A DNA stretch of 64,000 nucleotides from Dryomyza anilis (Eukaryota; Arthropoda; Insecta; Diptera; Dryomyzidae), in the NCBI GenBank assembly GCA_951804985.1, contig OX638132.1, forward strand, positions 25,458,617-25,522,616. Reading direction: 5' to 3'. Position numbers and translations under genes: made by a program. Below, piece after piece: positions 24,260 through 35,989 of this stretch (position 1 is the stretch's first letter; every line of letters begins with the position of its first letter). Under the pieces are notes generated by a model, which ran no database searches, was not told the origin of the DNA, and saw only the letters and a program-made list of their open reading frames with translations.

Positions 24260-25160
24260 CAATTTTATCTATAATATTTATTTATAATTCCTAACAAATT
24301 AGTTTATCTTTTATTAAGTTGTCTCAACTTATTTATTCTGAATATATTTAATAAATAAAAACCTTGATATAAATTTAATCTTACTTCCACATTCTTTTTT
24401 GTTAAAAATGAATGTGAGAGAACTGAAATTTCAATTTTTATCTTTTTCAGTTGGGTAAACCAAATTATTATTAATTTATAGTGTTCATAAAAAAATAGCC
24501 TAGATTTCTTTAAAATAAAACAAAAATCTTTTGAGCCGACAGAATAACATGTTAAGTTATTCCATTCATTCGGTTGTCAGAACCAATTTCCGATTTTGGA
24601 AATATTTAGTTGGAATAATCAAATGATTATGCAGCTGTTTTTATAATAATTACTTGCGCAGACAGAATAATTTGTTTGAGGAATTTATTCATTCGGTTAT
24701 CACAATAAATTTCTCGTTTTTGAAAAAATTCATTTAATTCTTAATTATAATTAGTTTGTTCTCTTAATAAGTAGTCTTAACTAATTTATTTAGAATGTAT
24801 TTAATTAATAAAAACCTTGATAAAAATATAGTTTTGATTGCATTTTCTTTTTTTGTCAACAATTAATGTGAGAGGATGAAATTTCCAATTTTTATATTTT
24901 CAAATTATTATTAATTTATACAGTACACATAAAAATAATCAAGATTTTTTTCAAATAAAACAAACATCTTTTAAGTAGACAAAATAACATGTTAAGGTTG
25001 TCAGAACAAATTTCTTATTTTTGGAAATATTCAGTTTGTACAACTAAATTATTTAAATGTAAGCTGTTTATATTATAATTATTTGCGCAGACAGAATAAC
25101 TTATTTGAGTAATTTATTCATTCGGTTATCAAAATAAACTTGTGGTTTATGAATAATATG
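24260..25160. repeat. Direct duplication of a ~460-bp AT-rich segment
   Basis: The words AATAAATAAAAACCTTGATA, AATGTGAGAG, ATTATTATTAATTTATA, GACAGAATAAC, and TTTATTCATTCGGTTATCA occur twice in the same order. The first set spans about 24345-24690 and the second about 24805-25130. The copies are clearly diverged, so the duplication is old. Confidence 0.6.
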
Positions 25161-25399
25161 CATTTAATATTTAATTATAATTTCAAATATTAATTAAAAA
25201 ACAAATTTTAGATACTTATAAGTCAAACATAAATTGGTATGAGCTGTAACTCTGCCATTTCAGTTGCTTTGTTCTTCTATTATTGGAAATTTTGAAGACG
25301 TTCAGTAGAGGTAACCGAATTAAAGCAATGATTGTAGCCTTATTGTTTAAATTCGGTTAATTTTAGTTATCACAACTGATTTATTTGCTGTGTGCAGCA

Positions 25400-26200
25400 G
25401 CAACAACCACATTATGTTGTTTGGTATAGATAGGTTTCAAAATGTTGCTGTTGTTGTAGTTTGTTTTTTTTCACTTTTTATAAATGTTGTTGCTGTTGCT
25501 CGTTGCTAGTTGTGAAAATTATATTTTCCCAGCTTGCACACTCAATTACAACTAGAGTGCGCGGCAACAACAACAACATACAGCTCAACAACATATAACA
25601 GCAACAGGAACTTTTAAAACAAAAAAAAAATCGGTGGTGGCCAGCCAAACAAATATCAAACTGTCCGTCGGGTTTTCTGTACTTTTGTCAGTTAGGCTGT
25701 CTGTCTGCCTATCTGTCCTTCCGTCTGTCCTTATGTCTGAAGTGCGATTTAGTTGCTGTTACCTTTCTGATGAGATTCTTCGCTGTCTGCAGCAGTTGTT
25801 GTTGTATACTTTTTGTCCTTCATTGCTGTTCTTTAGATGTTGCTGCTGCTGCGATTTTTGCTGTCGTTGCCCTGCCGTTGATGGCCGCTGTTTTTCGTTT
25901 TAGTTTTTTTTTGTATTTTGTTCGCCAGGTCAACGATTTGTGGCACTTTGCGCAGCAACTGTTGCTTGCTTTTGCAGCATTTTGTTTGCTGGCAACATGT
26001 GATATGTTGTTTGTTTGCTTTTTGGAACAATTGCCGTTGCGTTGCAGTTTGACTGTTGCGCGCGTAATTACGTAAATTGTTTTGCAAATTAGTTTGTTTG
26101 CTGCAACAACAATAATGACGACAACAACAACCAACAATATACAACAGCTATATAAATTACAACGACAAATGATATTACAACAGCAAAACCAGCAACAGGT
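25400..26200. repeat. CAA/CAG-rich and CTGTCTGTC-rich tract
   Basis: Mixed TTGTTGCTG and CAACAACAA runs occur, with CTGTCTGTCTGCC around 25695. Several overlapping frames of 89-129 codons on both strands are compositional and carry no domain. Confidence 0.6.
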
Positions 26201-26449
26201 ACTATACAAATGAAATACGCTGCAACAAAAATTTATTAAATTTGTATATTAAATGAATAAAAAAATGAAATAAGTAAATTAAAAAAATTGTATATAAAAA
26301 ATTTAATTTATAATTTAAAAATAAAATACAGAAATCAAATACCACACATTTTGTCCAACTTCAGAGTTGCGTCTACGTTCAACTAGTTCATGTTGCTGTT
26401 GCTGGTTGATGTAGCAATGGTTCTCACATTCAGACACTTGCACCGAGCG

Positions 26450-26530
26450 TTACTTCGACTCTAACTTCGACTCTAACTTCGACTCTAACTTCGACTATAA
26501 CTCTGGCTCCGACTCTTATTTCGACTGTGA
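26450..26530. repeat. (TAACTTCGACTC)n 12-bp tandem repeat
   Basis: About six units are present. The first three or four are perfect and the rest diverge (CTCTGGCTCCGA, CTTATTTCGACT). Confidence 0.85.
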
Positions 26531-27494
26531 TTCATTTACAAAAAGCACAACTTATGCCATCATAGCGCAGTCTTTGGCTTTGTCTTTGTCTTAAGCCTTT
26601 TTGGTTTTTTGTTTTGTTGCCTAAATTGCCAAATTAAAGCTTAATAATGATCGCAAAATTGCGATGAAATTAATGGATTAATGGCGGAAGAAAGGATGCA
26701 CGTTCAGCTCGGCTACAACCATTAGTTGAATGTTTGATTTGTGAGCTCGGTGCAGCTTTCCAAATCGCTACTAATTGCAAGGCATGAGAATGATGTGTAT
26801 GCCAAGCGAATTCTGATATACGCTGCAAAAAACAGGACTCTCTTAAACATAATTTTGCAGATTTAACATATATTTGTGCGCGAATACCCGGAATAATTAT
26901 GATGTTTCCCCTTAAAATGGCGTGTGTTCATACCAAAACATACATTATATCCAAAAAAAGAATCAATAAAATATATTTTATAAGAAACATATTGTTGTTT
27001 TGGTTCAAATAATGTTATATTTGATTATGCTTTTGCCTTTAAGCCCGTTTGATTGACATTATGTTTAAAAGAAAACCCACATCAGTACTTCGTATTTCGT
27101 ACGCATAAAAATTGAATAAACGAACGTCAATTTCATTATCAATATAATTTTGTTTAATTTCAATATTATTTTGTCTTTATTTTAAAATATTTTCTGATTT
27201 ATTGATTTTGATTAACATTATGTTTAAAAAAATACACAACACATGCTTCAAATGATGACAAAAGAGACATAGATAAAAAAAACGCTGGTCAACATCGTAT
27301 GTCGACAATTTACCGAATGCAAAACGAGCGTTGACAGCATAACATAATTTAAACATAAACATTAAAACATAATTAAAATCAAGTAAATTTCCGAACATAA
27401 TTTTATTTAAATGCAATTAAATTGTTATGTTTGTTTTGAAACAAAATTTATGGTCAAATTGATAGATTATGCCGGACAATATAATAATGTTTAC

Positions 27495-28539
27495 GGGCCA
27501 TTCTACACCAAATCGACCAGCGGTTGGAAATCACTTTTTTAATGTATTTGTAACTCTAATTTTGAAAATGGCGTCAGTTTCATGAAACTGTCCCTAGTTT
27601 TTGAGATATATACCATTTTCAAAAAATGTAAAAAATATACCCCAAAATCAATATCTCAAAAACTAGAGTCAATATGATAAAACTGGAATCATTTTAGAAA
27701 TCAGAGTTAGAAATAAATTCATAAATTATTTCAGTTTTTATAATAATAGTTTGGCGCTACAGTCCTGTATAGAACTTCGGCCAAGCTCTCTCACCATTTT
27801 GAGCTGTGCGTGTTATATTTGTACTCAAAGTGGTGGGACCTACAGTTTATTGCCGAATACGAACGGCGGGTGAGAGCTTTTCATAGGCAATGTTTTACTC
27901 TCGTAGGTTTGCCATTTACTGACGAGAGGTAGCGCGGTATAGAAAAATGTTTCTATGAAAAGATGTTGTTTAGCCCCAGTCCAGGCTTGAACCGGGGACC
28001 TTTCGGCTCGCAGTCCAACGCACTAACCACTGAGCTACAGCGGCTACAGTTTTCAGTTTTTACTGTCGAAAAAAAAAATTTTTTTTTTTAATGCAAAAAA
28101 TAAATAAAAATTTCGAAAATTATTTTTTAAAATATGATGCAATCAAAATACCATCTTTTAAATGAATCAAAATTTTTGATTTTTTTCAGAATTTTAAAAA
28201 TGGTCCTTTTTAAGAACATCAATTTTAAAGTGCTAGGATAATGACGAGATTAGAAATAACAACTTAATTTCTTTAAAAGCTTGTTCTATTAGCTTTAAAA
28301 CGATCAATGGAGTTTCTAGCATATCTACTTTAAGAGATATTGAAATATGAAGAACCATAAAAAAGCGATTTTTGGCCCATTTTTTGTAACTTTGAAGCAC
28401 TGTATCTCTGGAAGTAGTGGTCGAAAGAAAATAAAAAAAAAAAATGGTCAATGCATATCTCAATAAGCTTTATCAGCTGCCTAAATTTCATTGAAATCGA
28501 AAAGGTAAAATCAAAATTTTGGACCATGTGAATTGGCCC
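27495..28539. mobile_element. Non-autonomous TIR element with TTAC duplication, carrying a SINE
   Basis: The left end is GGGCCATTCTACACC and the right end is GTGAATTGGCCC, which are imperfect inverted repeats (GGGCCA-TTC). TTAC flanks both sides (27491-27494 and 28540-28543), a 4-bp target-site duplication. The interior contains a 310-bp SINE at 27741-28050, so the element proper is about 735 bp. No transposase frame is present. GGGCC-type ends hint at a Harbinger-like origin, but a 4-bp duplication is not the usual 3 bp. I leave the superfamily open. Confidence 0.7.
27741..28050 (-). mobile_element. tRNA-derived SINE, copy D (full length, with target-site duplication)
   Basis: In minus orientation the head (reverse complement of GGTTCAAGCCTGGACTGGGG and AGCTCAGTGGTTAGTGCGTT) is intact and the TAATAATAG tail is at the left. 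The flanks carry a 12-bp direct repeat TTTCAGTTTTTA (27729-27740 and 28051-28062), the signature of LINE-mediated retrotransposition. This is one of the two best-preserved copies. It sits inside the TIR element at 27495-28539, so it arrived later. Confidence 0.95.
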
Positions 28540-28765
28540 TTACATAATATAAAATGTTATTACAAGAGCGGATTTTGAAGACATGTCATTTTTTTAATGC
28601 ATTTGTTTTTTTTTGTAGATACAATGTAAATTTTTTAATTGTTTTAAATTTTAGGTAATTATTTCGTAGAATTTTAGATTTGAAACTAAAATGTGGCATT
28701 TTGGTTATAATTTTTAGTACTATTGTTGTAGATTAATAAATTTATAAAAAAAACCCTTATTTTAG

Positions 28766-29220
28766 TAGGGGAACCTGGTGTAAAGTGGGTGGGTAATGTG
28801 GGTTATTGAAACTTGTGGACATGTTTTTGCCCTTAGACAAATAAAAACAATTGTCAAGTGCTTCTTAATATGTCATCGATTTTTAATCCATGGTTATAAT
28901 AAAAGGTTATAATAAAAGGAAATATAACTTTTACCTTTTTATTTAATTTCGAGAACAAGTGAAAAAAACGTTTTTTAAAGTTTTTCTCGAGTGCTGTTGT
29001 TTGCTATCAAAAACAGTGAATTTTTGTCATTTTTAATTATATAGGGATGCTTAAAATGATCGCATGTTCTATATCTTTCGATATACAAACAGGTTTTGCA
29101 AATTATTTAACATTGCTTAAATTGTGCAAGGTTATGATAAAATTCTGATATTGGGAAACCCGATCTGGGTTAAAGTGGGAAACATAATTTAAGCAATGTC
29201 TGTTGTAATTTAATTGAAAA
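28766..29220 (+). mobile_element. GTAAAGTGGGAAAC family TIR element, copy Y1 (right end missing)
   Basis: It opens TAGGGGAACCTGGTGTAAAGTGGG. The words ATAAAAACAATTGTCAAGTG, TTTCGAGAACAAGTGAAAAAAA, GTGCTGTTGTTTGCTATCAAAA and GGTTAAAGTGGGAAACATAA are all shared in order with the element starting at 46250. I could not find its right terminus; flanking sequence after about 29220 is not shared. Confidence 0.75.
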
Positions 29221-29613
29221 TATTGTGTTATATGAATGTGGAAATTCTCAAAAAAATATTTATATTTCAAAGTATATTTCCAATATGTGAAAAATATTTT
29301 GATAATTAACCAAAATATTTTAAAATCAAAAAATCTATAAAAATTATTAACAAAACAGTATGAACAAATAGTGTTGGAGCAAGTTCCTCTATATACCACA
29401 AGTAGTATATGAACGCAATATGATTTTAAAAATATGTACCAATAAGCTCCAATATTCGTCAAAAAATTTGAAACGTAATAATTTTCCACAGAAAACTTTT
29501 TGTTGTTTTAATTTTCTGTGAAATCTTGAAAATTTATAATAATTGTCATTTAAGTAAAAATGAAATTGTATACGTTTAAAAGCGATATCTTCTATTTTTC
29601 GTAGTATAAATTT

Positions 29614-29927
29614 GTAGCCGCCGTAGCTCAGTGGTTAGTGCGTTGGACTGAGAGCCGAAAGGTCCCAGGTTCAAGCCAGGACTGGGGGCTAACAACATCT
29701 TTTCATAGAAACATTTTTCTATACCGCGCTACCTCTTGACAGTAAATGGCAAACCTACGAGAGTAAAACATTGCCTATGAAAAGCTCTCACCCGCCGTTC
29801 GTATTCGGCAATAAACTGTAGGTCCCACCACTTTCGAGTACAAATATAACACGCACAGCTCAAAATGGTGAGAGAGCTCGGCCGAAGTTCTTATAGGACT
29901 GTAGTGCCAAACTATTATTATTATTAT
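29614..29927 (+). mobile_element. tRNA-derived SINE, copy E (full length, with target-site duplication)
   Basis: The head is GTAGCCGCCGTAGCTCAGTGG with A box TAGCTCAGTGGTTAG and B box GGTTCAAGCC, the internal RNA polymerase III promoter. The body carries ACAACATCTTTTCATAGAAAC, AAAACATTGCCTATGAAAAG and GTAGGTCCCACCACTTTCGAG. It ends with an (ATT)n tail. A 9-bp duplication TATAAATTT flanks it (29605-29613 and 29928-29936). The tRNA-like part does not give a clean anticodon stem, so this is a SINE head and not a functional tRNA gene. Confidence 0.96.
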
Positions 29928-29939
29928 TATAAATTTAAT

Positions 29940-30185
29940 TAGCGACCGCAAAGAACCGGTTTTGGAACTAAATTGGAACCGTTTAATTTTTTGGAAGCGG
30001 CATCAAAACCGTTATTTAAAAAATGTGTGGAACCGGAATCGGAACCCCTATGCTTTTCGTAGATAGAAGCGGAACCGGAATCGGTAGCCATATAATTTTG
30101 TTAGCTGGAACCGGAATCGGAACCGCAATCGCTATATCATAAAATCATGGAACCAAAACCTTAACCGATATTCCAAAGGGTTTTA
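29940..30185. repeat. Degenerate GGAACCGGAATCGGAACC repeat
   Basis: Words such as GGAACCGGAATCGG and AAACCGTTAT recur throughout. Similar words on the other strand occur at 44460-44610 and 44780-44840, and weaker ones at 720-900 and 11200-11260. Confidence 0.65.
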
Positions 30186-31679
30186 GTCCCTGATTTTAAT
30201 ATACTAGTTTTTGTAAGAGGCTCCAATATAAACAATTAAAGACAGTACAAAAAATACTTTAATTTAAAAAGACACGCATTTGGTGTTTGTTGTTTGGTGT
30301 TTGCTGAATGCCGTTTTTCATTAACAGATTCAAGATCAGCGACTCGATTTTATCCTGAAACCGTTATCAAATCGAAAGATGATACATTTTGTTACACCAT
30401 GTTATAGGTCAAATCTCGACCATTTTCAATATGACAGCGTTAGGTGTACAAGTTATTTAACTTCTGTGATTTATTGATCTGGAATAATGTTCCTGCAATT
30501 GTAATTTAAAAATCACAGAATGTTGAATGTACGAAAAACTAAAAAAAAAGAAAATAGAATAGATAAAGCTGTGAGGCATCGGAGGTCTCCGAGTCATGAC
30601 AGACTGGGTAGGTTTAAGTAATTGCTAGTATAAGTAATTGCTTCAAAGTACTACAATATTTAAGTCAATGAAAGTAAGCATCGACCAAAGGAAACATCTT
30701 TACAAATAACAGGTCTTTGAAAAAAGGTGACAAATGCCCCCTTCTACCATACACTGTAACGGTGGGGAAAACATATTAAAATTTAAACATATTTAAATTA
30801 ATTAAATTTAAGATATATTTTTATAATTTATATAAATCTAATAACTGACAGATTACCTAATGAATAGGCGTGTATTTTATAATTGGTTAAAAAAAAAAGA
30901 TTTCATGCATAATACAAACTCAGAACCTTCAAATCTAATATTAAAATAGTTTTAAATTCAAAATTGTTGGCTTGCTGAACAAGAATAATAACAACATTAC
31001 TATTAACATTAGCAACAGCAACAATTATTGCTAGGTTAGATTAAAGCGCATCGAAGCAATTAAAGTGAGTCAAATACTAAATGCAGCTGCTTTGCGTCAG
31101 CAATACAAGTCAGCAATTATTGTCGCAGGGACTCAAGAGCAATTTTGCATTTCAATGCTCAATTTCAATTCAATTTCCATTTCAGTGCATTCAATTTCAA
31201 TGGCAATTTCCAGACAAACTTTAAATGTTGCGGCGCACCTACAGAAATAGTAAAAAAATAATAATAATAAATTTTAAATAAATAAATATATAAAAAAAAT
31301 AACAAAAAGATATAAAAATACTAAAAATAACAAAAAAATCTAATAGAAAAATCATTGAATTTATCTGCGTTATTTACAGTTGACAGCTGTTGCTGCTGCA
31401 GAATGAGTACTACAACTTTATGCAAATTAGCGATGAGCACTCTAAACGCTATGCAATTGACAATTAGTTCAGCTTTCAAGCGATGCAAATGTTGCTGTGT
31501 TGACGCTGGCGCCTCGCAGCAACATCTTTGCGCCAATGTTCGCCCACGCGGCAGTAATATGCGCTAGCAATGAGCTACGAAGGTTGCTCTGACAACATGT
31601 TGCTGTTCTGCAAAAGTTCTGGTGAAAGTCACCAACATTGAAACAACAACAACACGTGTTGACGCGCCTCTGTTTTGTC

Positions 31680-33190
31680 TTAGCCGAGACAATTCTTCTC
31701 GAACATTTCATACCCGAAATAGTTCTGCCGGAAAGTTATTTCCCGAGATTATTTTAACCGAAACAATTTTTTCATAAGACAATTCTTCCCCGATTCAATG
31801 CATGTCGTAGAAGAATTGACCGGGGAGTAATTGTTTGGGGACGCATTAAATCGAGGAAATTGATTTTGAAAGACTGGGGAATCAAACAATCGGGCAATAT
31901 TGTCTTTTGCAAATAATTTTCTGGGGAAGAATTCTCTATAGAAAGTATTGAATCAGTGTAAAATTTTATCTGGGAAGAAGGGTATAATTTTCTGGGAAAC
32001 CGTTAAATTATTTAATCAATCAATCGGGGAATATTGTATTTTGCGAAGAAATTGTCTAAGGGAAGTATTGAATCAGTGTCAAATTTGTCTCTGGAAAGAA
32101 GGGTACATACCGCTGGGGAAACATTGCATCGGGAAAATTTGCTTTAGAAGAATTGTCATAGGGAAGAATTATCTGCGCTAGATTGTCTGGAATAGTATTG
32201 AATCATGGAAGTATTGAATCGGGGAAAAATAATTTCTGAGAAGAATTAGTTTAGAGAAGCATTGCCCGGGGTAGAAATTTTTCTGGGGAAGAATTTCTTT
32301 TGCGCAGAATTAATCAGGGAAAAATAGTATGGGAAAGGATTGAATCAGGAAGAATTGTGTCCGGAAGAAATTGTCATAGAGAAACATTTCCAGAGTACCA
32401 AATTCCGTGGCGAAAAATTGTCTTTTGCGAATAATTGTTCAGGGAGGAATTTCTGGAAAACTTGTTACAGGGAGGATTGTCTGGGAAAACATTGAACTGG
32501 GGAAATGTGTTTTTGGAAGAATTGCATTAGGGAAGAATTGTCCGGGTTATATTGTCTAAGGAAGCATTTAATCGGTGAAAAATTGGCTCTGAGCAAAATT
32601 GTCATAGAGAAGCATTAAATGCCAGGGTAGAAATTTGTCTCGGGAAAATTCAACTAGGAAAAAACCTTTTGTGAAGACTTGTCCTATGATGCATTGTCTG
32701 GGGAAGCATTGAATCGGGGAAAACAATTTTTGGGGGAATTGTCGAAGGTAGATTTGTCTGGGGAAGCATTGAATCAGGGAATAATTGTCTTTTGCAAAGA
32801 ATTGACCAGGATAGAATTGCCTGAGGAAGCATTGATTCACGGAAAATTGTCTCTGGGAAGAATTGTTGTAGAGAAGCAATTCTCTGGAAGAATTATGTTT
32901 TGCGAAGAATTGTTCAGGGAAAAATTGTCTGGGCAAGCATGGAAATATGAAAATTATTTTTGTGACTATTTTCCGGGGTAGAATTGAATCAGGGTATATA
33001 CAAATATACAATTCATTCAGGGAAGATATATTGTATATTACGACGAATTGTCCGGAGAAGAATTGTCTAGGGAAGCATTGAAATGGAGAAAAAAGATCTC
33101 AACGAAGAATTGGCTAAGGGGTAAAATTTTCTGGTTTAGAAGTGTATGGCAAAGAATTCTTGGGAAAGAATTTTCTTTTATGTATTAATG
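31680..33190. repeat. Degenerate ~35-bp repeat field (GGGGAAGCATTGAATCGGGG / GAAGAATTGTCT)
   Basis: About 1.5 kb is made of loosely repeated words GGGAAGAATTGTC, GGGGAAGCATTGAATC and TTTTGCGAAGAATT. Order and spacing vary, so this is a decayed tandem field and not a clean satellite. The frames it opens (for example 32568-33011 minus) are compositional. Similar vocabulary reappears at 42780-42890 and 61440-61760. Confidence 0.75.
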
Positions 33191-33639
33191 ATAGAAACTA
33201 TATAAAATTATAATTATAAATCGTTCAAAAATCAAAATTTATTTTAATTATTTAAAATATTTAAATATTTTATTTTAAATATTTTGAAAATTTTAACGTT
33301 TCTTAGTTTACAAACATTATAAATCACAAACATAATTTTAAATAATTTTGAACATTTTTAAATTATTATTATTATTATTGCTGCTGTTTTGTAAAATGCA
33401 AAAATATCTGGTTTTTACCATTTTAATTTAAAACAAATTTAAATTTTGTTGTTACAGTAATTGTTGCTGCTTACTATTCAAGTTCATTTGGCTGCAATTT
33501 AATTCAAGTGCACTCGACCTTGATTTTTATATTTTTTTTTCAAATAAAAAAAAGAGAAAAAATGGCCATCTGTTGACTGCCTCATCCTTCCCTTAAGCAT
33601 TTTAAACCGCAACAATTGAGACGCTCCAAGCTGTGTTGC

Positions 33640-33970
33640 TGCTTTTTGCGGTGGTTTTTTTGTTGATGCTGCTGCAATGTTCTGCAGATTTCAGCAGCAG
33701 CAACAGCTAACAATCGCCACCTCAAGTTCAATGCAATTAATTTGATGTTTGTTGTATGTTGTCGCTGTTGCCCTTGTTGCGGCAATGTTTTTTTTTGTTG
33801 TGTTCTGTTGCTGCAATTTTCATTATTGTTGCTGCTGCTGCGGCAATGACACATTTTAGTGAATCATTTGTTTAGTCAAGAAAACTCATCAAATGCATCG
33901 AAAGTCTGTTTAATTTATTTATTGATTTTGTTGCTATTGTGGCGGCAACTGTTGTTGTTGTTGCTGTTGG
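33640..33970. repeat. CAA/CAG-rich tract
   Basis: TTGCTGCTGC and GCAGCAGCAACAG words occur on both strands. A 90-codon minus-strand frame here is compositional. Confidence 0.6.
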
Positions 33971-34083
33971 CATTATCTGACGAGTGTCATCGCTTGTTGT
34001 TGTTTATGCAACGTATTATTAGCAACTTTTAATTGCATGCAATTTATATTCGTTTTAAACAATTATTTTGCTTTTAATAAGAG

Positions 34084-34300
34084 TTGATGAATGTGATGAT
34101 GGTGGTGAAGCTGGTGGAGGCGGTGAGGGCGGTCATCACACAAATGGACATTTGCGGTGGAGGCGGTGCAGAGATGATGGTACAGTCGGTAAAGGTGATA
34201 AAGAAGGTGGCAATATTCCGAAAGTCTAGAGGGTGCAGGGGGGGTCGAGAATTGCTCATTGATGGAGGAGGATCTTGTTTCTGGGAAAATTTACATTGAT
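34084..34300 (+). repeat. GGTGGAGGCGGTG-type G-rich simple sequence
   Basis: GATGATGGTGGTGAAG, GGTGGAGGCGGTGAGGGCGG and GTGCAGGGGGGG runs occur. The 71-codon frame across it ends without a recognisable domain. The G-rich strand stands out against the AT-rich background. Confidence 0.5.
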
Positions 34301-34402
34301 GTCAGACGCAACGTACTTTGCGCTTGTTACATGTCTTATATGTCAATGGAATTTCCGAATGTACACAGTAAAAAAAAAATAATTGATCTGATGATGTATA
34401 TT

Positions 34403-35052
34403 GGGGAGCATGGGGTATAGTGGAAGATATATTGATTTTTTTTTTAAAGTACATTTGAATTATTTTAAAATCCGGTTGTAGGGTTTATTCCATAGACTAA
34501 TCCAACATTTTGCATTAACAAAATATCATTTATGTGTCTTTTAATTGATTTTGAGTGATTTTTTAAAACAGTTTGTACTTCTATAAAAATCCTCGGGTAA
34601 AGTGGGAAACTCCAAATTTTTAAAAATGTTGTTTTAGTCTTTTTTCATGTTTGGTTATTTTCATAACAAAGTCAAATATATTAAGTATAAAGAAAAATTA
34701 CAATAAGGTAATAAATAAGATTTGTAATTCAAGAAAACAAATTGTTTCCCACTTTACACCAGAAAGTTTTTCCCACTTTACCCCAAACAGCAATTTGTTC
34801 ATAAATTATTCCTAATTAAAAACGACTAAAATTTACACGTTCTAAAAAAAAACTTTCAAAAACATATTTATTTTCAATTGTACTCAAAATGCAATAAAAA
34901 TATATAAATTTTATTATATCCTTGGATGAAAATGTTGATGCCATATTAAGAAGCACTTGTCAATTATTTTTATTTTTCTATGTAGCAAAATATGTCTAAA
35001 AATTACAATTTCCCACATTACCCTATGTCCCACTTTACCGCAGGTTTCCGTA
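34403..35052 (-). mobile_element. GTAAAGTGGGAAAC family TIR element, copy Y2
   Basis: Read from the right on the minus strand, it begins GGAAACCTGCGGTAAAGTGGG and then shares, in order, the internal words of Y1 (AATTGACAAGTGCTTCTTAAT when read accordingly). Its left end on the + strand is GGGGAGCATGGGGTATAGTGG, an imperfect inverse of the right end. Both ends are present, so this is a complete but diverged copy. No coding capacity. Confidence 0.7.
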
Positions 35053-35307
35053 CCAATGCCGTTTTTCATATTAAAAGTGATGTAAATGTCAATTTTTCTC
35101 CATTTATGTATTTGTAATTGACATGATGTTTTTGAAATTTAAATGTTAAATACTTTTCAGTTATAAAACAAATTATCTTAATCTTATTTTCGATTAAAAA
35201 AAACATTTTACAAATAAATTTTTACATTTTTTTGAGTAGTTTGAGAACATAGCACAGGCAAATGTCCATTTGTTTGATGACGTCAAACATCAAATGTTTT
35301 GTATACA

Positions 35308-35392
35308 CCAACTCGGTGTGATTGGGGTTTGAACTCATGTCACCAGAACGCCAGGAGTTAGTTGTCAAGCACTCAGCTACTGATTCACACAA
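35308..35392 (-). mobile_element. tRNA-like sequence, probably a second SINE family or tRNA relic
   Basis: On the minus strand there is a TAGCTGAGTGCTTG A-box-like word and a GAGTTCAAACCCC B-box-like word about 40 bases apart, the spacing of a class II (long variable arm) tRNA. The A box has one mismatch to consensus. Downstream sequence (GACGTCATCAAAC) does not match the first SINE family. With one copy in the window I cannot show it is mobile. Confidence 0.5.
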
Positions 35393-35989
35393 TCATCACA
35401 CGTCTAATTGAAGTTTTACCTATTCTATTTTTAGAATAAATTACGTTGCAACAATTACGAATAATACCGGAATTCTGTAGAACGAACGCATTTAGCACAA
35501 ATGGAAATGTTACTCATTTTATATCTAAATCTAAATTTTTTAAATTTCATTTTTATATTAACCAGAGACCAGATATAACTATTAACATTTATTTATATTT
35601 GATTTTTCACTGAGAGATATTATTTTTCAAAAAATATAAAGGCGTTTGGTCGAGAGATATTTTTTATTTCAAAAAATAAAGGTATTTGGATGAGAGTTGT
35701 ATGAAAACCATTATTTTAAAGGTCTTTCGTTAATGGTTGTTACTAGAAAATGATAGTAGTACAGAAAAATAACGATTATTGGCATCCAGGCGAGATTATT
35801 GAACGTATAGAGCAGAGATGGGCAGAATTAAATTTATTTTAAGTGGACTTATAGAAGCATCCAATAGCGTCACTGGTACAGATTTTGATGAACCTTGTCC
35901 AGTGAGTTTACAGACAACCTAATTGCGTCGTTGGTACTTTTTTGGATGAATCTGTTCCAATGGTGAGTTTTCGCATTTATAATATTTTT

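Noticed and set aside
29614..29690. A tRNA gene with good A and B boxes
   Set aside because: It is the head of a repeated ~310-bp SINE with target-site duplications, and the anticodon arm does not fold cleanly.
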